Positions 37,040-46,133 of a DNA stretch of 64,000 bases are shown in pieces; the stretch's first letter is position 1, and the number at the start of each line of letters is the position of its first letter. The notes beneath the pieces were generated by a model, which was not told the DNA's origin, made no database searches, and worked only from the letters and a program-made list of their open reading frames with translations. A program made the translations under genes and the position numbers. This stretch comes from Bacillus swezeyi (GTDB taxonomy: Bacteria; Bacillota; Bacilli; Bacillales; Bacillaceae): contig NZ_MRBK01000025.1 in assembly GCF_001969815.1 (NCBI RefSeq), positions 1 to 64,000 of the forward strand. The letters run 5' to 3'.

Positions 37040-37861
37040 ATGAGCGAAGATTTAAAAAAGTATTTCACCACAGGTGAGTTTGCCAAGCTCTGCCGCATAA
37101 AAAAACAAACTTTGTTTCACTATGACGAGATTGGTCTATTTTCTCCAGAAATAAAAAAAGAGAATGGTTATAGATATTATTCATATAATCAGTTTGAACT
37201 TTTTCAAGTTATCAATTTGTTTAAAGAGGTTGGTGTACCATTAAAAGAAATCAAGGCTCTCTTAAAAGGGAAAACACCAGGCAGGATCGTTCCGCTTCTT
37301 AAAGAAAAGTCGGCTGAAATTGAGAACGAAATTAAAAAGCTGAAGTATTTGCAAAAGATCATACAGACGAAAGTGACTTTAACTGAACAAGCGTTAGAAA
37401 CCGATTTCTCCTCGGTTTCATTTCAATATTTAGACGAAGAAAAATTTATGATAAGCAGAAATACATTACATTTACCGGAACGAAAATACATTGCAGCCAT
37501 TTCAGAACTCATTCACTATGTAGAGTCTCATGCATTAGATGAGGGGTATCCTGTCGGCGGAATCTTTTCACGGGAACAAATTCTTAAAAAAGACTTCTAT
37601 AATTACAATCACTTTTATATAAAAGTAAAGGAAGGAAAAGATAAGATAAACGATCATGTGAGACCAAAAGGTCTGTATGTAGTTGGATACCAAAAGGATG
37701 AAAAAGTTGAAGATACCTACAACAGAATGATTCAATTCATTGAAAAGAACGGGATGCAGATAGGTGAGTATGCATATGAAGAGTACATGCTTGATGAAGT
37801 GATGGTCGATGGATTTGAAAATCAAATCACCAAAATCCTCCTCCAAGTTAAAGAGATGTGA
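37040..37861 (+). CDS. bltR: MerR-family transcriptional activator BltR
   Basis: 273 residues. The MerR helix-turn-helix and wing (TTGEFAKLCRIKKQTLFHYD, residues 10-29) are followed by a coiled-coil dimer helix (about 78-120) and a GyrI-like effector domain. The start has AAGGAGG eight bases upstream. It is the known activator of blt in B. subtilis and lies divergent from it. A 200-base AT-rich gap follows before sigK copy 5. Confidence 0.92.
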   Translation: MSEDLKKYFTTGEFAKLCRIKKQTLFHYDEIGLFSPEIKKENGYRYYSYNQFELFQVINLFKEVGVPLKEIKALLKGKTPGRIVPLLKEKSAEIENEIKKLKYLQKIIQTKVTLTEQALETDFSSVSFQYLDEEKFMISRNTLHLPERKYIAAISELIHYVESHALDEGYPVGGIFSREQILKKDFYNYNHFYIKVKEGKDKINDHVRPKGLYVVGYQKDEKVEDTYNRMIQFIEKNGMQIGEYAYEEYMLDEVMVDGFENQITKILLQVKEM

Positions 37862-38059
37862 CGTTAATTGACTGTGTTGTTTGCTGTAAACGAACATGGC
37901 ACCAATGAGAATGCATTAAGTATTCGAAATTTTTTATAGTGAAAAACAGTGCCCGTTTTGTGTTAATGATAAACTTCAAACGTTTGATTTAAGCAGGCTT
38001 TTGAAACTGACGACAAGCGTTCACTTTTAGGGAATAAAAACGGATAACATCTAGTAGTA

Positions 38060-38355
38060 AACGAAATCAGCCTTATCGATGTCCTGAAATCGGAAAACGA
38101 AGACGTCATCGACACCATCCAGCTCAGGCACGGAGCTAGAAAAAGTCAAAAAATACATCGACATCCTCAAGGCCTAGAGAGAAAAAGAAGTCATCGTCGA
38201 CCGCTTCGGCCATGATTTGAAGAAGGAAAAAACGCAGCGCGAGATCACGAAGGTGCTCGGGATCTCGCGGAGTTATATGTCCGGACCTGAGAAGCGCGCG
38301 CTGATGAAGATGTTTCATGAGTTTTATCGGGCGGAGGCGAGCGAAGAGGCTGTAA
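38060..38355 (+). pseudogene. sigK 3'-half copy 5, heavily mutated
   Basis: Begins at AACGA after the arm AATAAAAACGGATAACATCTAGTAGTA. It has the shared AGGCACGGAGC variant, then further changes: a TAG in AAGGCCTAGAGAG near 38173, loss of the IEKR codons (TCCGGACCTGAG), and a different 3' end (GGCGGAGGCGAGCGAAGAGG) with no GAAGCCGG terminator. It is the most divergent of the long copies. Confidence 0.88.
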
Positions 38356-39122
38356 TAAGATAAATCCGGTCTCTTTGTCTTTTTTCACTTTGTATTCTTA
38401 GAATAACTTTTAAACTTGGGTTCCATTAGCAAATACATGCCATTTCGTGAAGAATGCTATTCAAACGAGCCTTCAATTTTGTATATGGTAGATGGGCATC
38501 ACTCTTTTTCCATCAAAAAAGTTGAATGTCATTACTTATCCAGAAACGCCCGAAAGGTTCTAAACAAAAGAAAAACAGCACTAAAAGACCGGATTGAAAA
38601 ATCCGGTCTTTTTATCAAATTCGTTTTCCATAATGATGTATCGTTTTGGCACATGGCCGTTATAAGAAAAGGGATCGTAAGTCCTCTTTGTCATGCTGCA
38701 GCGTAAAGATGGAATTCATTTCTGAAGGTCCATATTCTTTAATTAATCGTTCTTTTTAGCTCTCCCGTTATGTGAAAGACGGAGATGCTTGCAAGCTAGC
38801 CTTCCTCTAATGTTTGTTCCGTCTTCTTGCATATCCGTCGCCTTCCAGACTCCATAGCCTGTAAAAACGAGTCAGGCTGCAATGATGAGTATAGGAAAAT
38901 ACTTTTTTACACCTTCAACCTAATCCTGTACGTGGATATTGGAAGTTTGCTGTTGTCATAACGCTTCACCTTTAAATTATTTTATTCTATTTTTCTGCCC
39001 CGTTAACTCAATCGTCTGGCCAATCACGCAGTCAGGCTGTGTGATAGTGATAGTACGTTTCCCGTTCTGAATCGCTCTTGAGTCTAACCCGAACAGTTTG
39101 AAAACCCTCAATCGTAGCCATG
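38356..39122. other. Degraded stretch with one terminator and a small-gene remnant
   Basis: A perfect hairpin at 38586-38614 (AAGACCGGATT / AATCCGGTCTT with TTTTT) is a terminator for an absent plus-strand gene. On the minus strand 38975-39122 reads MATIEGFQTVRVRLKSDSER, then, after a frameshift, KRTITITQPDCVIGQTIELT, one broken small gene of unrecognised family. No intact gene is present. Confidence 0.5.
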
Positions 39123-39142
39123 ATCGTCTCTGCTGTCACGCC

Positions 39143-40087
39143 TCAATCGAGACTGAAAAAGGCCGTCAGTTCTCCGGCCACCACTTCTGGCTGCTCTTCT
39201 GGGAGGAAGTGTCCGCAGAAGCTTATATTGCCGCCTTGTACATCTTGTACAAAAGCTCTGAGGGGAGTAACCATATCTGCGATAGAACCCTGATCAGCGC
39301 CAAGAGCGAGAATAGGTGTCTTTAGTTTCCCCAAGGCGCTTAGTTCGCGGTTTTGTTGAGCGGACATGGATGCGTCGCGGTAATAGGCGAGGCCGGCACG
39401 CAGCCCGCCTGCCTTCTTGAAAACGCGCAGATATTCCTCGATGTCAGCCTCTGAAAACACCTCTGGGTTCGCCGCCTTTCGGCGCAAGAACCAATCGAGA
39501 TATTCACGCTCTCGACCGGCGATCAGCAGTTCGGGAAGATCCGGAACTGAATGAAATGCGAAATGCCAAGTTCGCCATGCATGCTCGGGGGCGGTTGGAA
39601 GAGCATCCGGTAATGTGATGCCTGGAATTCCTGCATCCATAAGAGCTAAGCGTTGAACCTCATCGCCAAACAACGCCGCATAAGGATAGGCGACCCACGC
39701 ACCAACATCGTGAGCGGCGAGAAAATATCGTTTTGTACCAAGCTGCTGAAGAAACTTGTGCACCATGATGGCAAGGGTCTTCGTGTCATAGCCGACCGCA
39801 GGCCGATCGGAATCACCCTGTCCAGGCAGATCCAGTGCAATGAGCTTGAAGGTCGGAGCGAGCAGCGGCATCACTTTACGCCATGCGAACCAACTCTCCG
39901 GGAATCCAGCAAGAAGCACAACCACTTCACCGTTCTCATTACCGCCTTCTACGTAATGGAGCCTTACCCCGTCAACAGTCTGAAAGTAGTGCTTGAAGCC
40001 GGCCAATGCCGGATCGAGTCGATGCGCCGGAAGCGCTTCAATCATCCTCTTCTCAGTCCGGGGCGTGGCAGACTCCTTCCCTGCCAT
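39143..40087 (-). CDS. Alpha/beta hydrolase (epoxide hydrolase/haloacid dehalogenase-like)
   Basis: 314 residues of the alpha/beta fold. Oxyanion region LLAGFPESW near 58-66, nucleophile Asp127 in AAHDVGAW, and catalytic His in CGHFLPEEQP near 293. Asp nucleophiles in this context are found in epoxide hydrolases and fluoroacetate-type dehalogenases. GC content and Ala/Arg use are higher than in its neighbours, suggesting transfer from another genus. A good TAAGGAGTG precedes an ATG near 40125 that is out of frame with this gene, so the true N-terminus may have suffered a frameshift. The TetR gene to the right may control it. Confidence 0.82.
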   Translation of the reverse strand: MAGKESATPRTEKRMIEALPAHRLDPALAGFKHYFQTVDGVRLHYVEGGNENGEVVVLLAGFPESWFAWRKVMPLLAPTFKLIALDLPGQGDSDRPAVGYDTKTLAIMVHKFLQQLGTKRYFLAAHDVGAWVAYPYAALFGDEVQRLALMDAGIPGITLPDALPTAPEHAWRTWHFAFHSVPDLPELLIAGREREYLDWFLRRKAANPEVFSEADIEEYLRVFKKAGGLRAGLAYYRDASMSAQQNRELSALGKLKTPILALGADQGSIADMVTPLRAFVQDVQGGNISFCGHFLPEEQPEVVAGELTAFFSLD

Positions 40088-40358
40088 TTGGTTTTTCTCA
40101 TTTTTTCGATTTTCATTGAACTCATCGCTAACACTCCTTAATTTGTCTAGTAAGCTATATTATGTTTTCACCTTGGAGATACCATATTGATGCTGTAAGT
40201 AAAAAATAGTTGGCATAGAGCGCCTTAGTTGTTAGGGCCGAGGCTATCATTTTGCTGAGAAGCTCCTAAGGGCATTTACCCACTTTTTCAAATCTAACTT
40301 GAATCAATTGAATTATTTTAATTTGGACCCTTTTTGTAATGAATGACTAGTAAAACCT

Positions 40359-40490
40359 CCTTTTTGGACTGTTTAGTTCAAAAAGGATAAAAAAACTTCT
40401 TTTAACTGACTTACCACCGATCTGACTTAAGTTTTTTCGGACCGAAAAGTCCAAAAAACTCACAAAGAACCACCTGTTACGTAAACAGGT
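40359..40490. promoter_or_regulatory. Cluster of inverted repeats between hydrolase and tetR
   Basis: CCTTTTTGGACTG / TTTAGTTCAAAAAGG (40359-40387), GGACTTTTCGGTCC-type repeat near 40436-40452 and CACCTGTTACGTAAACAGGTG (40469-40490). The last overlaps the tetR stop and is a likely terminator; the others resemble terminators or operators. No gene lies in 40140-40476. Confidence 0.5.
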
Positions 40491-41058
40491 GAAAAATGCT
40501 CTCTGAAATGTCCTCGAGGAAACACGATTCCCCTTTGACACGCGACACCACGTTCATGCCATGATTGATTGCTAACAGTAGGCGAGCAGTTTTTCGGCTA
40601 TTCAATGTAGATGAGAGTTCACCGGTCTCCTTCCCCTTCTCTAGGAAGTTATAAAAAGCCTCTTCCAGCTTCCCCATACTTTCCATTACAAGTGTCTTTG
40701 TTTCCTCATCCAAGTAGGCATAATAAATAGATAAATTAGTAATCAGACAGCCACCCGGCCAGTTTTCGGCCAAAGCTACCTCCCTGTGATAACGGAAATA
40801 GTCAGTCAACCCCTCCTTGACGGTTTTAGCATTCGCCAAAATGCTTCGTCTTTTCTCACCAACCAGTTGAGAGTAATATATTGCAGCTTCATTGAGCAAT
40901 GACTGCTTATCACCAAAGGTTTCATATAGGCTCGACCGGCTAATACCCATGCTGTGCATCAAGTCGGGAATACTAGTACCATCGTATCCTTTACTCCAAA
41001 AGGTCTTCATAGCGGCTCTAAGTGCCTCTTCACGAACGAACTCCTTCGAACGTCCCAA
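40477..41058 (-). CDS. TetR-family regulator
   Basis: 193 residues from a TTG start at 41058, seven bases after AGGAGG; the upstream in-frame ATG is one base from that Shine-Dalgarno and is unlikely. HTH block AAMKTFWSKGYDGTSIPDLM near residue 15 and SRSSLYETFGDK follow the TetR pattern, and the C-terminus resembles YxaF/AcrR_C types (GGCLITNLSIYYAYLDE). The likely target is the hydrolase to its left. Confidence 0.82.
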   Translation of the reverse strand: MGRSKEFVREEALRAAMKTFWSKGYDGTSIPDLMHSMGISRSSLYETFGDKQSLLNEAAIYYSQLVGEKRRSILANAKTVKEGLTDYFRYHREVALAENWPGGCLITNLSIYYAYLDEETKTLVMESMGKLEEAFYNFLEKGKETGELSSTLNSRKTARLLLAINHGMNVVSRVKGESCFLEDISESIFHLFT

Positions 41059-41164
41059 TGCCATCCCTCCTTTCAAAATGGAATATAACATTTCCGGACT
41101 GATAAGTCCAATATCTGTTCAAGACAATATATCTTAAGACGGAATATTACTCATATATGGCTTG

Positions 41165-42574
41165 TCACACGATCGCAAGACCTTCTTTCTGCCACTGAGC
41201 CATGCCGCCGCTCAAATTCAATACTTTTTTGAAACCGTTAGCTTGCAGGATGCTGGCACCAATGGCGGATCGAGCTCCGGAACGGCATTGCATAAGGATC
41301 GGCTTGTCTCTTTTGATTTCATCCAGCCGTTCTTGGAGTGTTCCCAGCATGATATGCTGTGCGTTCGGAATGTGGCCTTCTTGCCATTCAGTCAGATTGC
41401 GAACATCAACCACGTGCACGAATCCGCCTTCCACTGTTTTTGCCATCTCCAACGGCGTTACCTCCCCATATGATTCGAGTGAAAACGCACCGCTTGCAAG
41501 GATTTTGGCACTGTCCATGAACCCTGCCACATTGTCTATGCCTACAGAGTGCAGCGCTTTTAGAAGTTCGTCCACTTCATCCGGGTTCGTCATGAAGGAC
41601 ACAGGACGATTGTAGTCGATAATCCAGCCTGCCCAGTTGGTAAAGGCTTTGTTAAGCGGAATGTTGATTGTACCTTCCACATGCCCTTTGGCAAATTCTT
41701 GGGAAGGACGGGTATCCACAATTTGTCCGTTTTCCAGCAAGTTTTTCACTTGTTCCATCGAGGTTATCTCTGGCACAGCAGGCAAATCTTTAAGCAACAC
41801 AGGACCTTCTTTATTGACTCGTTTCATCACGGAGAAATATTTTGGTGGTTCTGGTTGCCCATCAAGCAAGGCTTCTACAAATTCCTCTTCGTGGGTATAA
41901 GCCATTGCCCAGTTAAACAGCTTTTCGTAACCAACAGTCGAAGAAGGAAGCGCTCCCAATGCCTTGCCGCAAGCGCTGCCCGCACCATGAGCCGGCCAGA
42001 CCTGAAGATAATCCGGCATTTGTTTGAATTTCAAGAGAGACTTGAACATTGCTCTTGCTCCCGAATCTGACGTCCCCTTGATCCCCGCTGCTTTTTCCAG
42101 CAAATCGGGTCTGCCGATGTCACCTACAAAGACGAAATCTCCCGTAAAGATACCAATAGGACGGTCCGCATTTCCTCCACGGTCCGTCAATAAGAAGGAA
42201 ATGCTTTCCGGTGTATGGCCGGGAGTATGCATAACCTCAAAAATCAGTTTTCCGATGAAAAAGCGATCGCCATCTGTCACAAGCTGATGTTTCAAATCAT
42301 CGACATATTGATATTTCCAATCTGCATCGCCTTCATCGGAAAGATACAGCTTCGCTTGATACGTAACACCAAGTTCGCGGGCACCGGAGACAAAGTCGGC
42401 GTGAATATGGGTTTCTGCGGCCGCTGAGATATTTAGCTCTTCTTCTTTGGCTACTTGAAAATAAGGTTTCAGATCGCGGCCGGGGTCAATCACAATCGCG
42501 TCTCCGGTTTTTTGGCAGCCAACCAGATATGATGCATGGGCCAGCTTTTCATCGTAAAAGTAGCGCAATAACAT
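41165..42574 (-). CDS. Persulfide dioxygenase-rhodanese fusion (CstB-like)
   Basis: 469 residues. Residues 1-230 form a metallo-beta-lactamase domain with THIHADF (His56, His58, Asp60), HTPGHTPES near 116 and the ETHE1-like GDIGRPD near 152. Two rhodanese domains follow: the first (about 265-355) lacks the catalytic Cys (SFMTNPDE), the second (about 370-469) has the active loop MQCRSGARS. In Staphylococcus CstB this layout converts persulfides to thiosulfate. It lies downstream of the sulfide:quinone oxidoreductase gene on the same strand, giving a complete sulfide-to-thiosulfate pathway. GAGGAGG precedes the ATG. Confidence 0.88.
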   Translation of the reverse strand: MLLRYFYDEKLAHASYLVGCQKTGDAIVIDPGRDLKPYFQVAKEEELNISAAAETHIHADFVSGARELGVTYQAKLYLSDEGDADWKYQYVDDLKHQLVTDGDRFFIGKLIFEVMHTPGHTPESISFLLTDRGGNADRPIGIFTGDFVFVGDIGRPDLLEKAAGIKGTSDSGARAMFKSLLKFKQMPDYLQVWPAHGAGSACGKALGALPSSTVGYEKLFNWAMAYTHEEEFVEALLDGQPEPPKYFSVMKRVNKEGPVLLKDLPAVPEITSMEQVKNLLENGQIVDTRPSQEFAKGHVEGTINIPLNKAFTNWAGWIIDYNRPVSFMTNPDEVDELLKALHSVGIDNVAGFMDSAKILASGAFSLESYGEVTPLEMAKTVEGGFVHVVDVRNLTEWQEGHIPNAQHIMLGTLQERLDEIKRDKPILMQCRSGARSAIGASILQANGFKKVLNLSGGMAQWQKEGLAIV

Positions 42575-42663
42575 TTTGCATTCCTCCTCTTACATCATCA
42601 TTTGTTTTTTCTGTGAGCACTTTACGCAACGATTGAATAACACAGCGTCTTTAAACTGAAGAT

Positions 42664-42807
42664 CTACATTATGATAAAAACTATTGTTCCAGTTTCCTCA
42701 AAAAGATCATTCAGTGACAGATCGCCGTCCCCAATTTCAGCACATTCATTGTGAATCAACGTAACAATCGCTTGCTGAGCTTTTGGAAACAAATCATACA
42801 ATGACAT
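42664..42807 (-). CDS. Possible small ORF between sulfide genes
   Basis: A 47-codon frame (MSLYDLFPKAQQAIVTLIHN ...) ends in a hydrophobic FIIM. There is no good Shine-Dalgarno, so it may be a remnant of a small sulfur-metabolism or regulator gene. No family recognised. Confidence 0.3.
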   Translation of the reverse strand: MSLYDLFPKAQQAIVTLIHNECAEIGDGDLSLNDLFEETGTIVFIIM

Positions 42808-42845
42808 GGTCGTTCAAAACTTCGTCTTTCCCTTCGAATCCTCCC

Positions 42846-44045
42846 TTACATCCGTCCTTTTAACATGCCATTCCAATATATAACAGGAAGCAATCTTCTT
42901 TTTAACATGTACATGCTGAGCCGTTCCTTAGACTGATCAAACGGAAACGTTTCTTGCGGAACCTTGTTGTAGTCAAACTCAGCAAGTACTACTTTGTTGT
43001 ACCCTGTAACCAGCGGGCAAGAGGTATACCCATCATACTTCGCATCTAATGACGAGCCGTTCATCAAGGAAATTAAGTTTTGTACTATAACCGGAGCTTG
43101 TTTGCGAATCGCCGCTCCCGTTTTGGAAGTCGGCAAGTTGGTGCAGTCGCCAATTCCGAAAACATTGGCAAACTGTTTGTGTTGCAGAGTGTACGGATCA
43201 ACATCCACCCATCCACCCTCATCCGCCAACGCGCTCTCTTTCATCAATTCGGGCGCTTTCATCGGAGGGGTCACATGAAGAAGATCGTATTTCAATACTT
43301 CCTGTTCTTTGGTCTCCAGATTCTCGAACACGGCTTCTTTTGAATCCGCTCTAACTTCGATCAGGTTTCTTTTGTACATCGTATGGATGCCCTTACGCTG
43401 GACGACTTTATTGAGCGTATTTGCGTATTTCGCGACATCGAAAATCATTGTCTTCGCCGATGCAAAAATAATTTCCGACTGATTGCGAACATTGGACTTG
43501 CGAAAATAGTCGTCTGCCAGGTACATAATTTTCTGTGGAGCGCCCCCGCATTTCACTGGAGAATCCGGATGAGTAAAAATGGCGGTTCCACCTTTAAAGT
43601 TGCGAATGTTTTCCCAAGTGCTGTCCACCGTATGATACGAATAGTTACTGCAAACCCCGTTTTTTCCGACAGCATCCTTCAAGCCTTTGACCCCGTCCCA
43701 ATTAATTTGCAGCCCGGCGGCTACGACGAGGTAATCATAGGAAACGATCGTTCCCTGTTTTGTAAGGAGTGCATTCTGTTTCGGGTGAAACTCCGTTACG
43801 GCATCGCCAATCAAGTCAACGCCGGCGGGGATCAGGGAGGACAGATCACGCTCCGACTCTTCCTTCTTCGCTGCGCCAGCTCCAACTAGCGTCCACAAAG
43901 GCTGGTAGTAGTGCTTTGTTTGTGGGTCTATGATGGCAATTTGTCCTTTGAGTTTTTTAGAAGCCCGGACGAGACGGGCGGCTACAGAGATGCCAGCAGT
44001 CCCAGCTCCTACAATGACAACGGAATAATGAACTTGTCTTGCCAT
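42846..44045 (-). CDS. sqr: Sulfide:quinone oxidoreductase
   Basis: 399 residues from the ATG at 44045 (AAGGGGG six bases upstream; a TTG two codons earlier is possible). FAD motif VIVGAGTAGISVAARL at the N-terminus, GVCSNYSY near 132 and PVKCGGAPQK near 164 supply the redox cysteines of the type I/II SQR family, and GIGDCTNLPTSKTGAA near 296 binds FAD. It oxidises sulfide to persulfide and reduces quinone at the membrane. It is paired with the CstB-like persulfide dioxygenase and a two-component system encoded to its right. Confidence 0.9.
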   Translation of the reverse strand: MARQVHYSVVIVGAGTAGISVAARLVRASKKLKGQIAIIDPQTKHYYQPLWTLVGAGAAKKEESERDLSSLIPAGVDLIGDAVTEFHPKQNALLTKQGTIVSYDYLVVAAGLQINWDGVKGLKDAVGKNGVCSNYSYHTVDSTWENIRNFKGGTAIFTHPDSPVKCGGAPQKIMYLADDYFRKSNVRNQSEIIFASAKTMIFDVAKYANTLNKVVQRKGIHTMYKRNLIEVRADSKEAVFENLETKEQEVLKYDLLHVTPPMKAPELMKESALADEGGWVDVDPYTLQHKQFANVFGIGDCTNLPTSKTGAAIRKQAPVIVQNLISLMNGSSLDAKYDGYTSCPLVTGYNKVVLAEFDYNKVPQETFPFDQSKERLSMYMLKRRLLPVIYWNGMLKGRM

Positions 44046-44137
44046 AGTCAACCCCCTTTTGCTTTTAGAAAGTTGATGTTTTTCTTAAAGATGCGTATCT
44101 CTGTTTTTAAGTTAACACTGATCTCCCTTTTTCTATA

Positions 44138-44153
44138 TAGGGGAACTCCCCTA
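44138..44153. promoter_or_regulatory. Perfect palindrome, candidate response-regulator site
   Basis: TAGGGGA-AC-TCCCCTA, a perfect 7-2-7 palindrome in the gap between the sqr start and the end of the response-regulator gene, next to TATATA-like -10 words. NarL/NreC-class regulators bind such dyads. It is the obvious site for the neighbouring regulator. Confidence 0.6.
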
Positions 44154-44211
44154 CTTTTATGTGAGCCCCCGTCTTCTCAAGCTGACAAAAGGCAGGTCAA
44201 GGAACAGTGTG

Positions 44212-44865
44212 TTACAACGCCAAATCCAGATATTTGTTTTTGATCGCATATTGGATCAACTCGTGTTTCGAATCCAGCTCCAACTTCTGCATGATATTCG
44301 TTTTATGGTTTTCCACGGTTTTGACGCTGATCGAGAGTTTATCCGCGATCTCCTTATTGGCATAGCCCAGCACAATGAGTCTGACAATCTCCTTTTCGCG
44401 AACCGTTAAAACAGAAGGCGGCTTTTTGGGCTTTGTATTCAGCCATTGACTGATGATGTCTTGCGATACGGATGTCTTGTAAAAATGTTTTCCTCGGTAC
44501 ACCTCGACAATCGCCTGAAAAAGCAGTTGGCAATGGCTGTTCTTTAAGATGTATCCATGAGCCCCCACCTCGATTGCTTTATGGACAAAAATTTCCTCGT
44601 CATGTATCGTCAAAATCACGATTTTAACCGATGGATTCAACTTTCGGATCTCACTGCTCGCTGTAAATCCATCCAATCCATTTGGCATCGACAAATCCAT
44701 CAGCACCACATCCGGTTCCAACTGACTGGTCTTTAGGATGGCATCGCTGCCATTGTGGCTTTCCCCCACAATTTTGATTTCGGGAAAACCTTCCAAAAGC
44801 ATACGTATGCCTTTCCGAATCATCGTGTGGTCATCTACCAACAATACCCTTATCACTCTCCTCAC
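44212..44865 (-). CDS. NarL/LuxR-family response regulator
   Basis: 217 residues. Receiver domain with phospho-acceptor Asp57 (VVLMDLSMPNG), then a LuxR helix-turn-helix VREKEIVRLIVLGYANKEIADKLSISV near 150-177. The GTG at 44865 is directly against AGGAGG; a GTG three codons later has a nine-base spacer and is the likelier start. It overlaps the kinase gene by about 25-35 bases. It probably activates sqr and the persulfide dioxygenase gene from the palindrome at 44138. Confidence 0.85.
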   Translation of the reverse strand: MRRVIRVLLVDDHTMIRKGIRMLLEGFPEIKIVGESHNGSDAILKTSQLEPDVVLMDLSMPNGLDGFTASSEIRKLNPSVKIVILTIHDEEIFVHKAIEVGAHGYILKNSHCQLLFQAIVEVYRGKHFYKTSVSQDIISQWLNTKPKKPPSVLTVREKEIVRLIVLGYANKEIADKLSISVKTVENHKTNIMQKLELDSKHELIQYAIKNKYLDLAL

Positions 44866-45925
44866 CCTCCTTGTACTGTACTATTACTTTAATAGACGTA
44901 CCTTCCTGGGGGATGGAGTGAATTTGAAGACTTCCTTTCATCTGATCGACTCTCTCTTTCATATGTTTGAGTCCCAGACCTTCCTCTACTAGATCGCGCT
45001 CAAAACCGATACCGTTGTCCCGAAGCATCAAAATCAGCTCGTCGCCTTCTTTGAACAGTATGACTTCAATAAGTGTCGCTTGCGAATATTTCAGGGCATT
45101 ATGCAGCGCCTCTTGAATGATACGATACAAATTAATTTCCAAAATCGGCTGCAAGCGATCGCTGACATGGCTGCAGGTAAACGTAATGGAAACATCCTTA
45201 TGAGTCTTGTTCAAGCTGGAAACAAGGTACTTGACAGTAGGGGGCAGCCCAAGCTGATCGAGACTATGCGGACGCAGCTGGAGAGAATAGAGCTTGACGT
45301 CTTGTATCGCTTTTTCCAGTTCATCCACGATCTCCTGCATGTACTCTCTAAATTTTTCTTCCTGCTGAATACGTGATTGAATCGCTTGAATGCCTACTGA
45401 AATCGAATAAAGCGATTGTCCTACACCATCGTGCAGTTCCTGAGCCAACCGTTTGTGCTCGTTTTCCTGGGCTTCCAATGTTTTTTGCAGAACCAGCTTG
45501 GAGGTCCTGGCTTCCTCTTCCTTTTTCTTCTTCGTTAAATCTTTCAGGACCAAAAGGACTTCCTGCTTCATTTGTTCGCCGTTTTCATAGATGACAGCCG
45601 TGCTCATCTCCATGTCGACGAATCGCCCCTCATAGGTGGGCATTGAAGAAAGAAAATAAGGGACTTCACGCTTGGCCAGCAAGTAACAACGATCTTCTCC
45701 CGCTTCCAGTTTTCTCGTTTGACAGTAGGAACAGTATGGAACCTTGTCCTCTAATTTCCACCCCGTCATCTTCTCTGCGGACGGATTCATCACCAAAATT
45801 CTTCGTTCCTGATCCATGATAATGATTCCATCTTGCAAGTGGTCGAAGATCTGCTTCAAATAGCCGCTTTCCATTGTCTTTCCTTTTTCTTCATACCGTT
45901 CAAAAAAAGTTAGGTTTTGACACAT
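44831..45925 (-). CDS. PAS-domain sensor histidine kinase with conserved cysteines
   Basis: 364 residues, starting at ATG 45925 with GGAGG seven bases upstream. Residues 21-130 form a PAS domain containing CSYCQTRKLEAGEDRC (Cys65, Cys68, Cys80), an unusual cysteine cluster that could bind an Fe-S cluster or sense persulfides. A HisKA_3 domain follows with phospho-acceptor His165 (AQELHDGVGQSL), then an HATPase with DNGIGF. No membrane segments, so the signal is cytoplasmic. NreB and AirS sense oxygen with similar cysteine sets. Position next to sulfide genes makes sulfide or persulfide the likely signal. Confidence 0.82.
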   Translation of the reverse strand: MCQNLTFFERYEEKGKTMESGYLKQIFDHLQDGIIIMDQERRILVMNPSAEKMTGWKLEDKVPYCSYCQTRKLEAGEDRCYLLAKREVPYFLSSMPTYEGRFVDMEMSTAVIYENGEQMKQEVLLVLKDLTKKKKEEEARTSKLVLQKTLEAQENEHKRLAQELHDGVGQSLYSISVGIQAIQSRIQQEEKFREYMQEIVDELEKAIQDVKLYSLQLRPHSLDQLGLPPTVKYLVSSLNKTHKDVSITFTCSHVSDRLQPILEINLYRIIQEALHNALKYSQATLIEVILFKEGDELILMLRDNGIGFERDLVEEGLGLKHMKERVDQMKGSLQIHSIPQEGTSIKVIVQYKEGEESDKGIVGR

Positions 45926-45956
45926 AACAAATCCTCCACACGTAATGGTTCTTAAA

Positions 45957-46079
45957 TCATTCCCGTTTCTTTCCTTCTACATATTTTATTTTCATCAATA
46001 AAGTGAAGAAGGGCAAGAGTAGGAAGAACCCGGTGATGAAACCTGTAACCAGCACCTTTTCTATCTCTGGACTGTTCAT
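45957..46079 (-). CDS. Possible small single-span membrane protein
   Basis: 40 codons (MNSPEIEKVLVTGFITGFFL ... KKRE) with one strong membrane segment. The frame remains open upstream of this ATG and no Shine-Dalgarno is seen, so it may be the tail of a lost gene. Included because its membrane pattern looks protein-like. Confidence 0.3.
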   Translation of the reverse strand: MNSPEIEKVLVTGFITGFFLLLPFFTLLMKIKYVEGKKRE

Positions 46080-46133
46080 GATCGTGACATACGAATAGAA
46101 TAAGTAGGAAATTCTGAGTGTTCCCCAATCTAT

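Noticed and set aside
38416-38706. Plus-strand frame of 96 codons after sigK copy 5
   Set aside because: It crosses a perfect terminator hairpin, has no Shine-Dalgarno and resembles no protein.
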